From Desulfitobacterium chlororespirans DSM 11544 (lineage in GTDB: Bacteria > Bacillota > Desulfitobacteriia > Desulfitobacteriales > Desulfitobacteriaceae): 64,000 bases of DNA. Each line of letters starts with the position of its first letter. Position 1 is the first letter of the stretch. The stretch covers positions 437,878 to 501,877 of the forward strand of contig NZ_FRDN01000004.1 of assembly GCF_900143285.1 (NCBI RefSeq), in the 5' to 3' direction. The notes beneath the pieces were generated by a model that was not told where the DNA came from, ran no database searches, and saw nothing but the letters and a program-made list of their open reading frames with translations. This document shows positions 42,637 to 50,807 of this stretch, in pieces. The position numbers were made by a program, and so were the translations under genes.

Positions 42637-42694
42637 ACAATAGCAAAAGAATATGGCGGAAAAATGGCATGGCTATGAAAAATTGTGGCAAACG
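42637..42694 (-). promoter_or_regulatory. Conserved upstream box shared with the Usp-MacAB operon (copy 2)
   Basis: The sequence from ATAGCAAAAGA through AAAATGGCATGGCTATGAAA to GTGGCAA lies 28-85 bp upstream of the first TolC-family gene. It matches 37482-37540 in order and spacing over about 55 bp. Confidence 0.65.
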
Positions 42695-42696
42695 GC

Positions 42697-42742
42697 CAAG
42701 GGGTTTAGAAATCGCCAAAACGGCGAAATTCTAAACCCCTTG
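42697..42742 (-). terminator. Long perfect hairpin behind the histidine kinase gene
   Basis: CAAGGGGTTTAGAA (42697-42710) and its complement (42729-42742) enclose an inner TCGCC/GGCGA stem with loop AAAA. It lies 9 bp past the kinase stop at 42751. There is no long T-run, but the stem is strong. Confidence 0.6.
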
Positions 42743-42750
42743 ATGCAAAA

Positions 42751-44487
42751 TCAGGGCTGGACCGGCAATCTAAAGAAAAAGCGGACGCCGTCCCGGGTAT
42801 TTTCCACACCATAAACCCCATGATGAAGTTCCAGTATTTCCTTGGCCAGGGCAAGCCCCAGACCCGTACCTGCTTTGGCTGCCCTCGCTTCCCCGCGGTA
42901 AAATTGCTCCCAGATCTTTTGCTTGTCTGCTTCTGCCAGGGGGCTCCCCTGATTTTCGATGCTTATTTCTGCAGTCTGCCCATTGTCACTGACCACAATG
43001 GCGATGGCCCCACCCTTCTCCGTATGCCGGATGGCATTGCTGAGAAAATTGGTGATCACGCGGCTGATCAGTCCTTGATGCCCCACGACCCTCAGAGAAT
43101 AAAGGTTTAAGGTTAGGAAGAGATTTTTCTCCTCGATTGGCTCAGCCAGTGACCTGGCTGCTTCAGTAATCGCCTGATCGATGGCAAAAGGAGCCATTTC
43201 CGGCTTATAGGTGCCTGAGGCAAACTTAGCCAGATCCAGCATATTCACAATCAGCACATCCATCCGCTCTATTTCGTCTTCCATGGCCTGAAAATAATGT
43301 TCTCTTTTTTCAGGGACAATGCCGTCTTTGATAATCGCCAGACAGCTTTTCATAACAGCCAGAGGAGTTTTCAGTTCATGGGATACTCCGGCAATAAATT
43401 CCTTCCGTGTCTTTTCCAAGCGCTTCTCATGATCGAGATCCCGTTTCAATTTCTCAATATATCCTTCCATCTGGCTGGACAGGTGATTGATATTTCGGGA
43501 TAACTGGCCGATTTCATCCTCAGACCCCACCGGCAGCTTTTCTGTAAAATCCATCGCCGCTATCTTCCCTGTGATCCGGTTGATGGATAGGAGGGGCTTG
43601 GCCAGCCATTTGGAAAGAACGAAGGCCAAAACCAGCATACACAACAAGGCAAATCCCAAAAAGTAAGGATAGAATTGCCGGATAACCCCGATGGCCTCAT
43701 CCACCGGCTGCAGGGAAGTCATGGCGAAAATATATCCCCTTACTTCATGTTCCCTATCCGGTTCGATGATGATCTTATACTCCGCAAAGTTCTCTACAGC
43801 CCCCCATTCTTTGCTGTCCTGAAGAGGCTGCCCCTGCTCAGCCAGCAGGCCGGCTTGAAATTCTTTGACCTGTTCCAAAAAATAATGTTCCTGATAGGGA
43901 AAAGCAATGTACTCCGACCGTTCCGGAAATACGGTTTTCGTTATCGTTCCTTTGTAGAGCCCGGTGCTCAGATGACTATAGGCTTGGTCGGCGTGAGGCC
44001 CATGAAGCTTGTTGGCAAGGTTTAAATTGACAACACCCGTCGAGCCGGTCTGGATATGATAAGGTATCCTTTCCTCGCCTATATTGACAGTATCAATGAT
44101 GACCTCATCCCCGGCCTTTAAGGAAGATAGAACATCGGCAGAAAATTCCCCGGCAAAGGTGTACATGGGTATCCGCCAATGACCCTGTGCTTCATCCTGC
44201 AACTTTACTTCAATATAGTAATTTTCTACATCGCGGATCCGCCCATATTCATCCAATTCGGCAATCCAGACCCGGTTATGCTTATAGAGCTCTTGGGAAG
44301 CCGCTTCCGCCCCTAGCGTTGCCGCCCGCTCTGTGTATGCCTTCATATCCAGTCTGAGAGTATCAGATTTCTTGTTAATATAATACTTCTCAAAAAAGTA
44401 ATTCTGGGTGATGCCCATGACTAAAAACAGCGTGGAGAATAAGAAAGCGGTCAGCAGGAACCATTTAAACACAATGCTTTTCGTCAT
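42751..44487 (-). CDS. Sensor histidine kinase (HAMP-HisKA-HATPase)
   Basis: The 578-residue protein has helix 1 (about 8-27), a large outside domain of about 250 residues, helix 2 (about 278-298), HAMP, HisKA with H370 in GVSHELKTP and HATPase with 'FLSNAIRHTEKGG' and GTGLGLA. Its start overlaps the response regulator stop by 4 bp. The outside domain has no family I recognise. It forms a second, independent two-component system in this region, following a broken diguanylate cyclase gene. Confidence 0.92.
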   Translation of the reverse strand: MTKSIVFKWFLLTAFLFSTLFLVMGITQNYFFEKYYINKKSDTLRLDMKAYTERAATLGAEAASQELYKHNRVWIAELDEYGRIRDVENYYIEVKLQDEAQGHWRIPMYTFAGEFSADVLSSLKAGDEVIIDTVNIGEERIPYHIQTGSTGVVNLNLANKLHGPHADQAYSHLSTGLYKGTITKTVFPERSEYIAFPYQEHYFLEQVKEFQAGLLAEQGQPLQDSKEWGAVENFAEYKIIIEPDREHEVRGYIFAMTSLQPVDEAIGVIRQFYPYFLGFALLCMLVLAFVLSKWLAKPLLSINRITGKIAAMDFTEKLPVGSEDEIGQLSRNINHLSSQMEGYIEKLKRDLDHEKRLEKTRKEFIAGVSHELKTPLAVMKSCLAIIKDGIVPEKREHYFQAMEDEIERMDVLIVNMLDLAKFASGTYKPEMAPFAIDQAITEAARSLAEPIEEKNLFLTLNLYSLRVVGHQGLISRVITNFLSNAIRHTEKGGAIAIVVSDNGQTAEISIENQGSPLAEADKQKIWEQFYRGEARAAKAGTGLGLALAKEILELHHGVYGVENTRDGVRFFFRLPVQP

Positions 44488-45170
44488 AGCTGTTCCTCTG
44501 CGAATTTATATCCCGAACGGATCACTGTAACAATGCTGCTCCCTTTGCTGCCCAGCTTGGAGCGCAGATTCCGGATATGGCTGTTCACGGTCTTTTCATC
44601 ACCGTAAAAATCATAACCCCATAGTTTCGTGATCAATTGCTCTCTGGTTATGACCAGCCCTTTGTTCTGCATTAAATAAGCGAGAATTTCAAATTCCGTA
44701 TGAGTCAGATTGATGGGACTGCCCTCTACGGCAACACGTCTTGACCCCAGGTTGAGAACAATTCCGCCGGCTGAGATCTGCATGCCCTCCACAGTGCCTG
44801 AGGTTTTTTCCAGAAACCGTTTCACCTTGGCCATGAGCACCCGGGGACTATAGGGTTTGACCAGATAATCATCGGCTCCCAGCTCATAGCCCAGGAGAGA
44901 GTCATCCTCATCGGAACGGGCCGTCAAAATGATAATGGGGATACCGGAATTCCTGCGAATTCTACGGCATACCGACCAACCGTCAATCTTGGGCAGAACA
45001 ATATCCAAGATCACCAAATCCACAGAGTTGGCATGAAAGAGCTCTAAGGCTTGTTCGCCGTCGGCAGCCGCTAAGGCCTGATATCCATTCTCTATCAAAT
45101 AATCGACGATCACTTCACGCAATATATCTTCATCTTCAACCACCAATACTTTATTCATCCCATACCTCAT
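44484..45170 (-). CDS. OmpR/PhoB-family response regulator
   Basis: The 228-residue protein has a receiver (LVILDIVLPK, conserved Lys in VKPYSP) and C-terminal winged-helix domain ending 'TVIRSGYKFAEEQL'. It is co-translated with the kinase downstream (4-bp overlap) and 6 bp after the GGDEF-gene stop. Targets are not evident. Confidence 0.93.
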   Translation of the reverse strand: MRYGMNKVLVVEDEDILREVIVDYLIENGYQALAAADGEQALELFHANSVDLVILDIVLPKIDGWSVCRRIRRNSGIPIIILTARSDEDDSLLGYELGADDYLVKPYSPRVLMAKVKRFLEKTSGTVEGMQISAGGIVLNLGSRRVAVEGSPINLTHTEFEILAYLMQNKGLVITREQLITKLWGYDFYGDEKTVNSHIRNLRSKLGSKGSSIVTVIRSGYKFAEEQL

Positions 45171-45176
45171 CTGGCT

Positions 45177-45953
45177 TTATACCTCAGCCGCCTTCCTGCA
45201 GCAGTTTTTCCCATGGGCTTTGGCCATATAAAGAGCCTGATCACAAAGTTTGTAAAGCATATCAATCGTCGTTTCCTGACTGGGAGTGATACTGCAATAC
45301 CCTACGCTTATGGTATAGTTTATTTTAAGGCCGGTGTCAACTGAGGAGTTCGCGATGATCCCTCTCAGCCGCTCCGCAACTTCTTGAACCTGTTTCTTAT
45401 CTGTCCCGGGAAGCAATATGGCAAATTCCTCCCCTCCATATCTGCCGAACAAGTCGTAATCCCGCAATTGCTTTCTCAAGTACAATGAGATAAGCGCGCT
45501 GGAGCGCTTGATAAAGGTTTTGCGGTTCAATATATTGGTTAAGCCGTCAAAGGACGCCGCTTTCAGCAGTTTCTCGTCCTGCTTTTCTTTATCCAGAAGA
45601 ATAAACCCGGTACTTCCCACGAGCATTACAATGTAGAGCAGTAAAAACAGCCAGGTATTGAAAATGCTTGTCGAGGCCAAATTCATATCTATGTCTGTCG
45701 TTAAAGCCGCAACCGCCCTGAAGAGCAGAAATAGTATGGTAATGCTGTAAAGGACGGCAATTCCTTTCTGCAGCCGGGAAGCCTTGTTATCTCTAAACAG
45801 CTTATACACGGGGTATACCATCAATATGGCTGTGATCGAAGAGGCAAAGGTGATCCTGACGTTTTCCGGAAAGCCGTATGCTGTCGCCCCAATAAAGACA
45901 ACGATGCACCCAATCAGCAGAGTGGTATAAGCCTGTCTTACCTGAACTAAATC
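45177..45953 (-). pseudogene. 5'-truncated membrane-bound diguanylate cyclase (GGDEF) gene
   Basis: The coding frame continues upstream of the only ATG-type starts: it reads back as membrane-helix sequence ('TTLLIGCIVVFIGATAYGF') to a TAA at 45954-45956, with no start codon and no ribosome site before it. The longest startable frame is TTG at 45824. The GGDEF domain (about 130 residues, YGGEEF active loop, 'FDGLTNILNRKTF') and the nearest helices are intact. A full cyclase should have six to eight helices. This looks like a gene whose 5' part was deleted; leftover expression of a short form is possible. Confidence 0.65.
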
Positions 45954-46082
45954 TTATTAGAACAGTTGTTATTATACAGCAAAAGAAAGTCTGGTAAAAT
46001 ATTCTTGAAGAACTGTAATCAGATAATTTTTGCTCTTTTTAAATCAAACTAAGATCCATCCTAAGAAATAAGCGCTATCGTA

Positions 46083-46111
46083 AAAAATAAAAGCAGGAAA
46101 AATTCCTGCTT
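46083..46111 (-). terminator. Rho-independent terminator behind the ferritin-like gene
   Basis: On the minus strand AAGCAGGA and TCCTGCTT pair around AATTT and run into TTATTTTTTA. It lies 6 bp after the stop at 46117. Confidence 0.85.
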
Positions 46112-46116
46112 CAAGA

Positions 46117-46332
46117 TCAGATGTTCTCCCGTTGGTCCGCTGCCTGCAATTTCATAAAAGCTTCGTAACGGGTGCGCAGGGCCTGCTCATGATCTTCCTC
46201 ATCTTTTTTCAATTGTTCAAAGAACTTTTTGACTTTCGGATCCGCCGCATTTTCAGCCAGCATTTGATAATGTTTCTGGGCCTTCATCTCATCCTCAATG
46301 GCTTCTAATATTCCGTCCAATATTTGCTGCAT
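46117..46332 (-). CDS. Short ferritin-like/rubrerythrin-type helical protein
   Basis: The 71-residue protein has two helices with ferritin-like Glu and His: 'ILEAIEDEMKAQKHYQML' and 'FFEQLKKDEEDHEQAL' with EEDH, which fits the E-x-x-H diiron motif. It is half the length of a rubrerythrin, so a dimer could complete a four-helix bundle. It may protect against oxidants; metal binding is not shown. It stands between a phosphatase gene and the terminator. Confidence 0.7.
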   Translation of the reverse strand: MQQILDGILEAIEDEMKAQKHYQMLAENAADPKVKKFFEQLKKDEEDHEQALRTRYEAFMKLQAADQRENI

Positions 46333-46388
46333 ACAAATTCCCCCCTCTCCTTGGCCAATGTCTAATCGAGCCGCCGCACTCTGTAACG

Positions 46389-47525
46389 CTAGCTCAATTT
46401 TACTGCAATCAACGTGATATCATCCCGGATCTTCTCATAGCTTAAAAAACTGGTAAAATCCTTATGGATTTCTTCCACTATCTGAGCGGGCTTCAAGCAA
46501 TAAATTTCTGTGATCAGCTTTTTTAAACGCTCCTGATAGAGTCCATTCTCAGACTGCTGCTCCGGCAATCCATCAGACATAATAAACAGCGTCATAGCCG
46601 GTGACAAATGGTGGCAAGAATCCCCATACTTTAACAGGTCAGGGAATATACCTGTGGAAACAGGCAGTCCGCCATTATTCAGCTCTATGATATGTTCTTC
46701 ATCCTTGATTAATAGGGGGCAAATATGAAACCCCGCATTGCAATACGTCAATTCTTTGGTCTTTAAATCAAAAACAACCATGAACAGGCAAACCAGGTAT
46801 TCTTCCGGATACCCTTCCTTTAGATATTGCTCAACAAAAAAATCCATGATTTCCTGAGGAGACAGCAGCTGTCCCGGGATATGCTTCAGTCGGAAAAAAC
46901 TATTGATGGTGTCTTTGACAAAAATGGCCAGCATAGCGCTGTCCAAGCCATGTCCGGAAACATCGGCTATATAGCATACATATTGTTCAAAATAGTCATT
47001 GAGCAGCCCATGATCAACTTTAAACGCATCAAAGATATCCCCGCCCAACTCTTCAGCCGGAATATATAAAGAAGCAAAAGAGATCCGCTCCGTGTCAGGA
47101 AGGCTCTCCGGCAAGGTGCGTTTATGAATCTTAACCGCATTTGCTATTTCAACATCCAGCTTTTTTCGTATTCTCTCATACTCAATATATTTTTCATTGC
47201 CATAAATATAGATATAATCGTCCTTCAGCAGAAATTTAAGGTGAAGGCTCACAACCCCTTGCTTGCCGTTCAGCAAAAACCTCTCCCAGCCGGCTGGCTC
47301 CGCCGCCGCACTGGCTATAAAGTCTTTGGCCTTATCACGATGCCTGCTCTCAATGATATCTCCAAAACGCTTATGTTCCAACTCTGCTTCTTGATAGCCT
47401 AAGCAGGCCTGCATCATCCGATTGGCAAACACAATCTTCCCTTCAGTGTTGCAAACCAGGATATAGTCATCCATCATATCGGTTATGGTTTTCGTTATTT
47501 TTACCAGCTCAAAATTGCTCTCCAC
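46389..47525 (-). CDS. PAS-SpoIIE-type protein phosphatase
   Basis: The 378-residue protein has an N-terminal PAS domain (about 8-120, 'DYILVCNTEGKIVFANRMM') and a C-terminal SpoIIE/PP2C phosphatase domain with metal-binding GGDIFDAF (about 180), DVSGHGLDSAM (about 205), 'IMSDGLPEQ' and DDITLIAV. It dephosphorylates a serine phosphoprotein such as an anti-anti-sigma factor in response to a signal sensed by PAS. No partner anti-sigma gene is in the window. Confidence 0.9.
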   Translation of the reverse strand: MESNFELVKITKTITDMMDDYILVCNTEGKIVFANRMMQACLGYQEAELEHKRFGDIIESRHRDKAKDFIASAAAEPAGWERFLLNGKQGVVSLHLKFLLKDDYIYIYGNEKYIEYERIRKKLDVEIANAVKIHKRTLPESLPDTERISFASLYIPAEELGGDIFDAFKVDHGLLNDYFEQYVCYIADVSGHGLDSAMLAIFVKDTINSFFRLKHIPGQLLSPQEIMDFFVEQYLKEGYPEEYLVCLFMVVFDLKTKELTYCNAGFHICPLLIKDEEHIIELNNGGLPVSTGIFPDLLKYGDSCHHLSPAMTLFIMSDGLPEQQSENGLYQERLKKLITEIYCLKPAQIVEEIHKDFTSFLSYEKIRDDITLIAVKLS

Positions 47526-47683
47526 CGATATGTACCTCCCAACCCGTTTATAACGGGTTCTTCCTTTCCTCTGGAAAATCCTCTTTGATCCAATTATAAC
47601 ATCTTATCCAAAAAATGCTTTAAAAAATCGCCTTAAATTTGCATTTTTCGACAAACGAATTTTCTATTTATTTTTTCTTGTAA

Positions 47684-47703
47684 TTACTTTGATATCCAAG
47701 TAA
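47684..47703. promoter_or_regulatory. MarR operator 1 before the alkylsulfatase-like gene
   Basis: A 20-bp palindrome with a single mismatched pair, containing ACTTTGATATCCAAGT, lies 48 bp upstream of the ATG at 47751. Its core matches TTTGATATCAAA at 47721 and at 49608. Confidence 0.7.
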
Positions 47704-47720
47704 TATAGAGATAAAGATAG

Positions 47721-47736
47721 TTTGATATCAAAGTAA
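47721..47736. promoter_or_regulatory. MarR operator 2 before the alkylsulfatase-like gene
   Basis: TTTGATATCAAAGTAA with perfect palindromic core TTTGATATCAAA lies 15 bp from the start codon, next to the ribosome site, 37 bp from operator 1. The same 12-mer occurs at the marR promoter (49608-49619). Confidence 0.75.
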
Positions 47737-47750
47737 GTGGAGGAATTTCA

Positions 47751-49076
47751 ATGAGTCGTTATCTGGGTGAACAAAAATTAATTGAAGAAGCGCAGACAGG
47801 TTTTCCTAAAGGCATCACCAAAATTACGGACCAGGTTTATTTTGTGTTGGGCTATGGCAGCAGTACCGCAACCTTGATCGAAGGCCAGGAAAGCTGTGTC
47901 CTGATCGATACCCTGAATGGACATGAAGCTGCTGAAGAGGCCTTAGCGGAGCTTCGCCAATTCACAGATAAACCGATTAAAACCATTATTTTCACTCATT
48001 ACCACCACTTTGATCATACCGCCGGCGCCGGAGTTTTCGCTGCCGAGGGGTGTGAGATCATCGCCAGAACTCCGGCCTACCCCCAATACACACGCTCCGA
48101 GCTGCTCAAAGATATCGCGGCTATCAGGGGAGCAAGGCAATTTGGAGTAGGCCTGACACCGGAGGAGATCATTTCTATGGGCATAGGCCCTATGAATGAG
48201 CTCAACGGCACCCAAGCCATCCTTAAGCCGACACGGTGGTTTTCCGAAGACTGCTTAACACTGAACCTTGACGGCATTGAAGTACACCTGGTTGGGGCGC
48301 CGGGGGAAACCGATGACCAGCTGTTCGTTTGGCTGCCCCAGTTTAAGGTGCTGTGCAGCGGGGATAATTATTACCATTCCTGGCCCAATCTTTACGCCAT
48401 TCGTGGCGGACAATACCGGGACATCAGTCAATGGGTAAGCTCACTTAACGCTATGCTTGCCTATGATGCCGAGCACCTCTTACCAGGCCATACTAAAGCG
48501 ATCAGCGGCAAGGAAGCTGTTCAGGAGAATTTAACGAATTACCGTGATGCCATTCAATACATATTGGAAGAAACCTTAAAAGGCATGAACAAAGGAATGA
48601 CCATCGCTCAGTTGGTTGACACTGTCCAATTGCCTGAAAAGTGGGCGGCCCTGCCCAATCTCCAGGAGTATTACGGCACCGTGGAGTGGACTGTCCGCTC
48701 CATTTACACAGGCTACCTGGGTTGGTTTGACGGAAATCCCACTAAACTGGGAGCTTTGCCGGTTGGGATTAAAGCGGAAAAAACCCTGACCATCATGGGC
48801 GGAGCTGAAAAAGTCTACGCCGAGGCCAAACAGGCTATTGAACATGAGGATGAGCAATGGGGTGTTGAACTGTGTGATATCCTCCTGGATGCCGGAGAAA
48901 AGGTGGCAGAAAGCAAAGCCCTTAAAGCGGAAGGGCTCCTCCATTTAGGCCGGATGCAGATTAGTGCCAATGCCCGGCATTATTATCTGGCATGTGCCAA
49001 AGAGCTTCTGGGCAAGGGCGGTCAGGCTAAATTGGCCGGCGCAGCCATAGACATGGACAAAAAAAACGAGGGATAA
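47751..49076 (+). CDS. Alkylsulfatase-like metallo-beta-lactamase-fold hydrolase
   Basis: The 441-residue protein has the MBL motif THYHHFDHTAG (about 82-92) and later 'APGETDDQLFVWL' and 'HLLPGHTKAI', then an alkylsulfatase-type dimerisation region ('GGAEKVYAEAKQAIEHEDE'). The SCP2-like C-terminal domain of Sds-type sulfatases is missing, so the length is short. It would hydrolyse sulfate esters or related compounds using zinc. Two dyads identical to the one at a nearby marR gene sit in its promoter, and a shared terminator separates it from that gene. Confidence 0.85.
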   Translation: MSRYLGEQKLIEEAQTGFPKGITKITDQVYFVLGYGSSTATLIEGQESCVLIDTLNGHEAAEEALAELRQFTDKPIKTIIFTHYHHFDHTAGAGVFAAEGCEIIARTPAYPQYTRSELLKDIAAIRGARQFGVGLTPEEIISMGIGPMNELNGTQAILKPTRWFSEDCLTLNLDGIEVHLVGAPGETDDQLFVWLPQFKVLCSGDNYYHSWPNLYAIRGGQYRDISQWVSSLNAMLAYDAEHLLPGHTKAISGKEAVQENLTNYRDAIQYILEETLKGMNKGMTIAQLVDTVQLPEKWAALPNLQEYYGTVEWTVRSIYTGYLGWFDGNPTKLGALPVGIKAEKTLTIMGGAEKVYAEAKQAIEHEDEQWGVELCDILLDAGEKVAESKALKAEGLLHLGRMQISANARHYYLACAKELLGKGGQAKLAGAAIDMDKKNEG

Positions 49077-49094
49077 GAGATAACCAAAAGCAAA

Positions 49095-49146
49095 AACAAC
49101 CAAGGCTGCCCCCTGTCAAGCAGACAGCAGCCTTGGTTGTTTTTTC
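49095..49146. terminator. Bidirectional terminator between convergent genes
   Basis: AACAACCAAGGCTG (49095-49108) pairs perfectly with its complement at 49128-49141; a T-run follows on the plus strand and the left flank gives a T-run on the minus strand. It serves both the MBL-type gene and the convergent marR gene. Confidence 0.88.
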
Positions 49147-49159
49147 GATGCCATATTTA

Positions 49160-49594
49160 TCAGGAAAAGTTCAGGTAGATGCGCTCCAGGACCTTTTGGA
49201 AGATTTCCCTTTCTTCAGCACTGATCCCTTGATACTCCAACCTAGCCAGGCTTTGGGAAATCTGAAAAAAAGCCGGTTCCAGCTCTCTTCCTTTTGGAGT
49301 AAGAAAAACCAGGGTTGACCGGCTATCCTGAGCATTCTTCATGGTGGCCAGATAACCCGAATCGATCAACTTATTGACCGAATTGGTGACTGTAGAGCGA
49401 TCCCGATTGACTCGTTGGGCAATTTCGCTCATGGTTAATTCGGAGTCTCGAAATAAAGCGACCAACACAGCCCCGTGGGAAGGAGCTATATCCGTAATCC
49501 CTCGCTTTTCAAGCTCAGCGAGGATAAAACGATTGGCCCGCTCATTGATTCTGCTCATTAGATTAATTGTATTATCAGTCTCTATCTGCTTCAT
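49160..49594 (-). CDS. MarR family transcriptional regulator
   Basis: The roughly 144-residue protein has a winged helix 'LTMSEIAQRVNRDRSTVTNSVN' (about 58-80) and a wing 'KNAQDSRSTLVFLTPKGR'. Start ATG 49594 is preferred over TTG 49618, which lies inside the dyad 49608-49619; neither has a clear ribosome site. The same TTTGATATCAAA dyad occurs twice before the MBL-type gene at 47751, so it is the likely repressor there and of itself. Confidence 0.88.
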   Translation of the reverse strand: MKQIETDNTINLMSRINERANRFILAELEKRGITDIAPSHGAVLVALFRDSELTMSEIAQRVNRDRSTVTNSVNKLIDSGYLATMKNAQDSRSTLVFLTPKGRELEPAFFQISQSLARLEYQGISAEEREIFQKVLERIYLNFS

Positions 49595-49607
49595 AAGTAA
49601 ATTATAA

Positions 49608-49619
49608 TTTGATATCAAA
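49608..49619. promoter_or_regulatory. MarR autoregulatory operator
   Basis: TTTGATATCAAA is a perfect 12-bp palindrome upstream of the marR ATG, identical to 47721-47732. Confidence 0.75.
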
Positions 49620-49641
49620 CCAAACGCAAGCAGTTGCTTGA

Positions 49642-49872
49642 CTATTCACCCAGCAGATAATTATTCTCCTCATTGGCTTCTGCCAAGGTTCTCATCTCAA
49701 AGGATTTGCATCCTGAGGCAATAAAAGGATCCCCTTGAGCTATGCTCGTAGCTTCAGCCAAATCCTCAGCCAGGAGAACGACCATCCCCCCAGGATAATC
49801 TGTAAAAGGCCCGCAAAGTACAAGTTTGCCCTGGCTCTTTAACTCTTTTAAATGTTCCACACTCGATAACAA
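49642..49872 (-). pseudogene. YciI-like protein remnant fused in another frame to phzF
   Basis: From a TTG at 49872 the frame encodes 76 residues ('SVEHLKELKSQGKLVLCGPFTDYPGG...') with the YciI (YCII-related) ending 'EMRTLAEAN'. Typical YciI proteins have about 20-25 more residues at the N-terminus, with a conserved His and Asp; here that part is absent and the coding sequence of PhzF runs into it in a different frame. It may be a deletion scar. Translation from TTG is possible because AGGGG lies just upstream. Confidence 0.6.
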
Positions 49873-50746
49873 TATCCCCTACGTATACCGCTTTTCCCGA
49901 GATACTGACATTGATGAGTGAGTCCTTCTTCTCCACAGAGACCCTTACTATCCCCTTCCGCCCTATTTCATTCCCCTGCTCAATAAGCAGCTCTCCTCGA
50001 TGGCCAGGTTTAATATAGGATATATAGTAAGCACCCATAACCCCGGAAGCAGTACCTGTAACTGGGTCTTCTATAGTTCCTGAATGTGCAGCCGAAAAAT
50101 GCCGGCCGTGCATGCTACATCCTTTATCAAAGGTATCCAGGCATACCGGATGGATTGAAGCAGTCGGTATTTGGGTTAAAATCTCCTTAAATCTTCGATT
50201 GTCCGGTTTCATACGCCAAAAAGCATCGAGCTTTTTAATGGGAAGGATTAATGTCCAGATGCCTGTGCTGCCATAAACAACGGGATACTCCAAAGCAATG
50301 TCCTCTTTTAATAAGCCAAGGGAATCCGCCAGCTGGTCCAAGTCTCCGTGAAACTCCTTAAATTCGGCCGGTGCCTGAGCCATTTTAATCTCCTGATGGG
50401 CATGATTATAATGAACATCAAGGATACCTGCCAAAGTCTCAATGCTCAAATCTCTTGAGGACGTGGTATTATTTCTTGTCATCAATCCAAAAATTGAGGC
50501 AATGGTACCATGTCCGCACAAATTCATTTCATGGCCCGGGGTAAAATAGCGTATGCGCAAGTCTGCTTTGTTTGACTTTAATATAAAGGCGGTTTCATTA
50601 AAGCCCACCTTTTTGGCGATACTCTGCATCTGCTCTGCTGTCAGCGGATCAGCAGCAAAGACAACTCCTGCGGGATTTCCTTGACCAGGAGTAGCAGAGA
50701 AGGCCTCGTAATGGGCAACATTTATTAGTTTGCTTTTTTCCGACAA
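49766..50746 (-). CDS. PhzF family isomerase/epimerase-fold protein
   Basis: The 326-residue frame has the PhzF features: 'NVAHYEAFSATPGQGNPAGV', catalytic Glu in 'GFNETAFI' (about 50), 'TPGHEMNLCGHGTIASI' and 'DPVTGTASGVMGAYY'. PhzF-type enzymes are isomerases or epimerase-like proteins. The true end should be near 'YVGDIVIE'; the last about 30 residues ('CGTFKRVKEPGQT...') are a reading of the YciI gene in another frame, created by a deletion that removed the PhzF stop. The enzyme core appears complete. Confidence 0.85.
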   Translation of the reverse strand: MSEKSKLINVAHYEAFSATPGQGNPAGVVFAADPLTAEQMQSIAKKVGFNETAFILKSNKADLRIRYFTPGHEMNLCGHGTIASIFGLMTRNNTTSSRDLSIETLAGILDVHYNHAHQEIKMAQAPAEFKEFHGDLDQLADSLGLLKEDIALEYPVVYGSTGIWTLILPIKKLDAFWRMKPDNRRFKEILTQIPTASIHPVCLDTFDKGCSMHGRHFSAAHSGTIEDPVTGTASGVMGAYYISYIKPGHRGELLIEQGNEIGRKGIVRVSVEKKDSLINVSISGKAVYVGDIVIECGTFKRVKEPGQTCTLRAFYRLSWGDGRSPG

Positions 50747-50807
50747 ACTCTCATCCCCTTGCCTCTTCTATCACTATCTTTTTATCACTATCTACATTCA
50801 GGCCATT

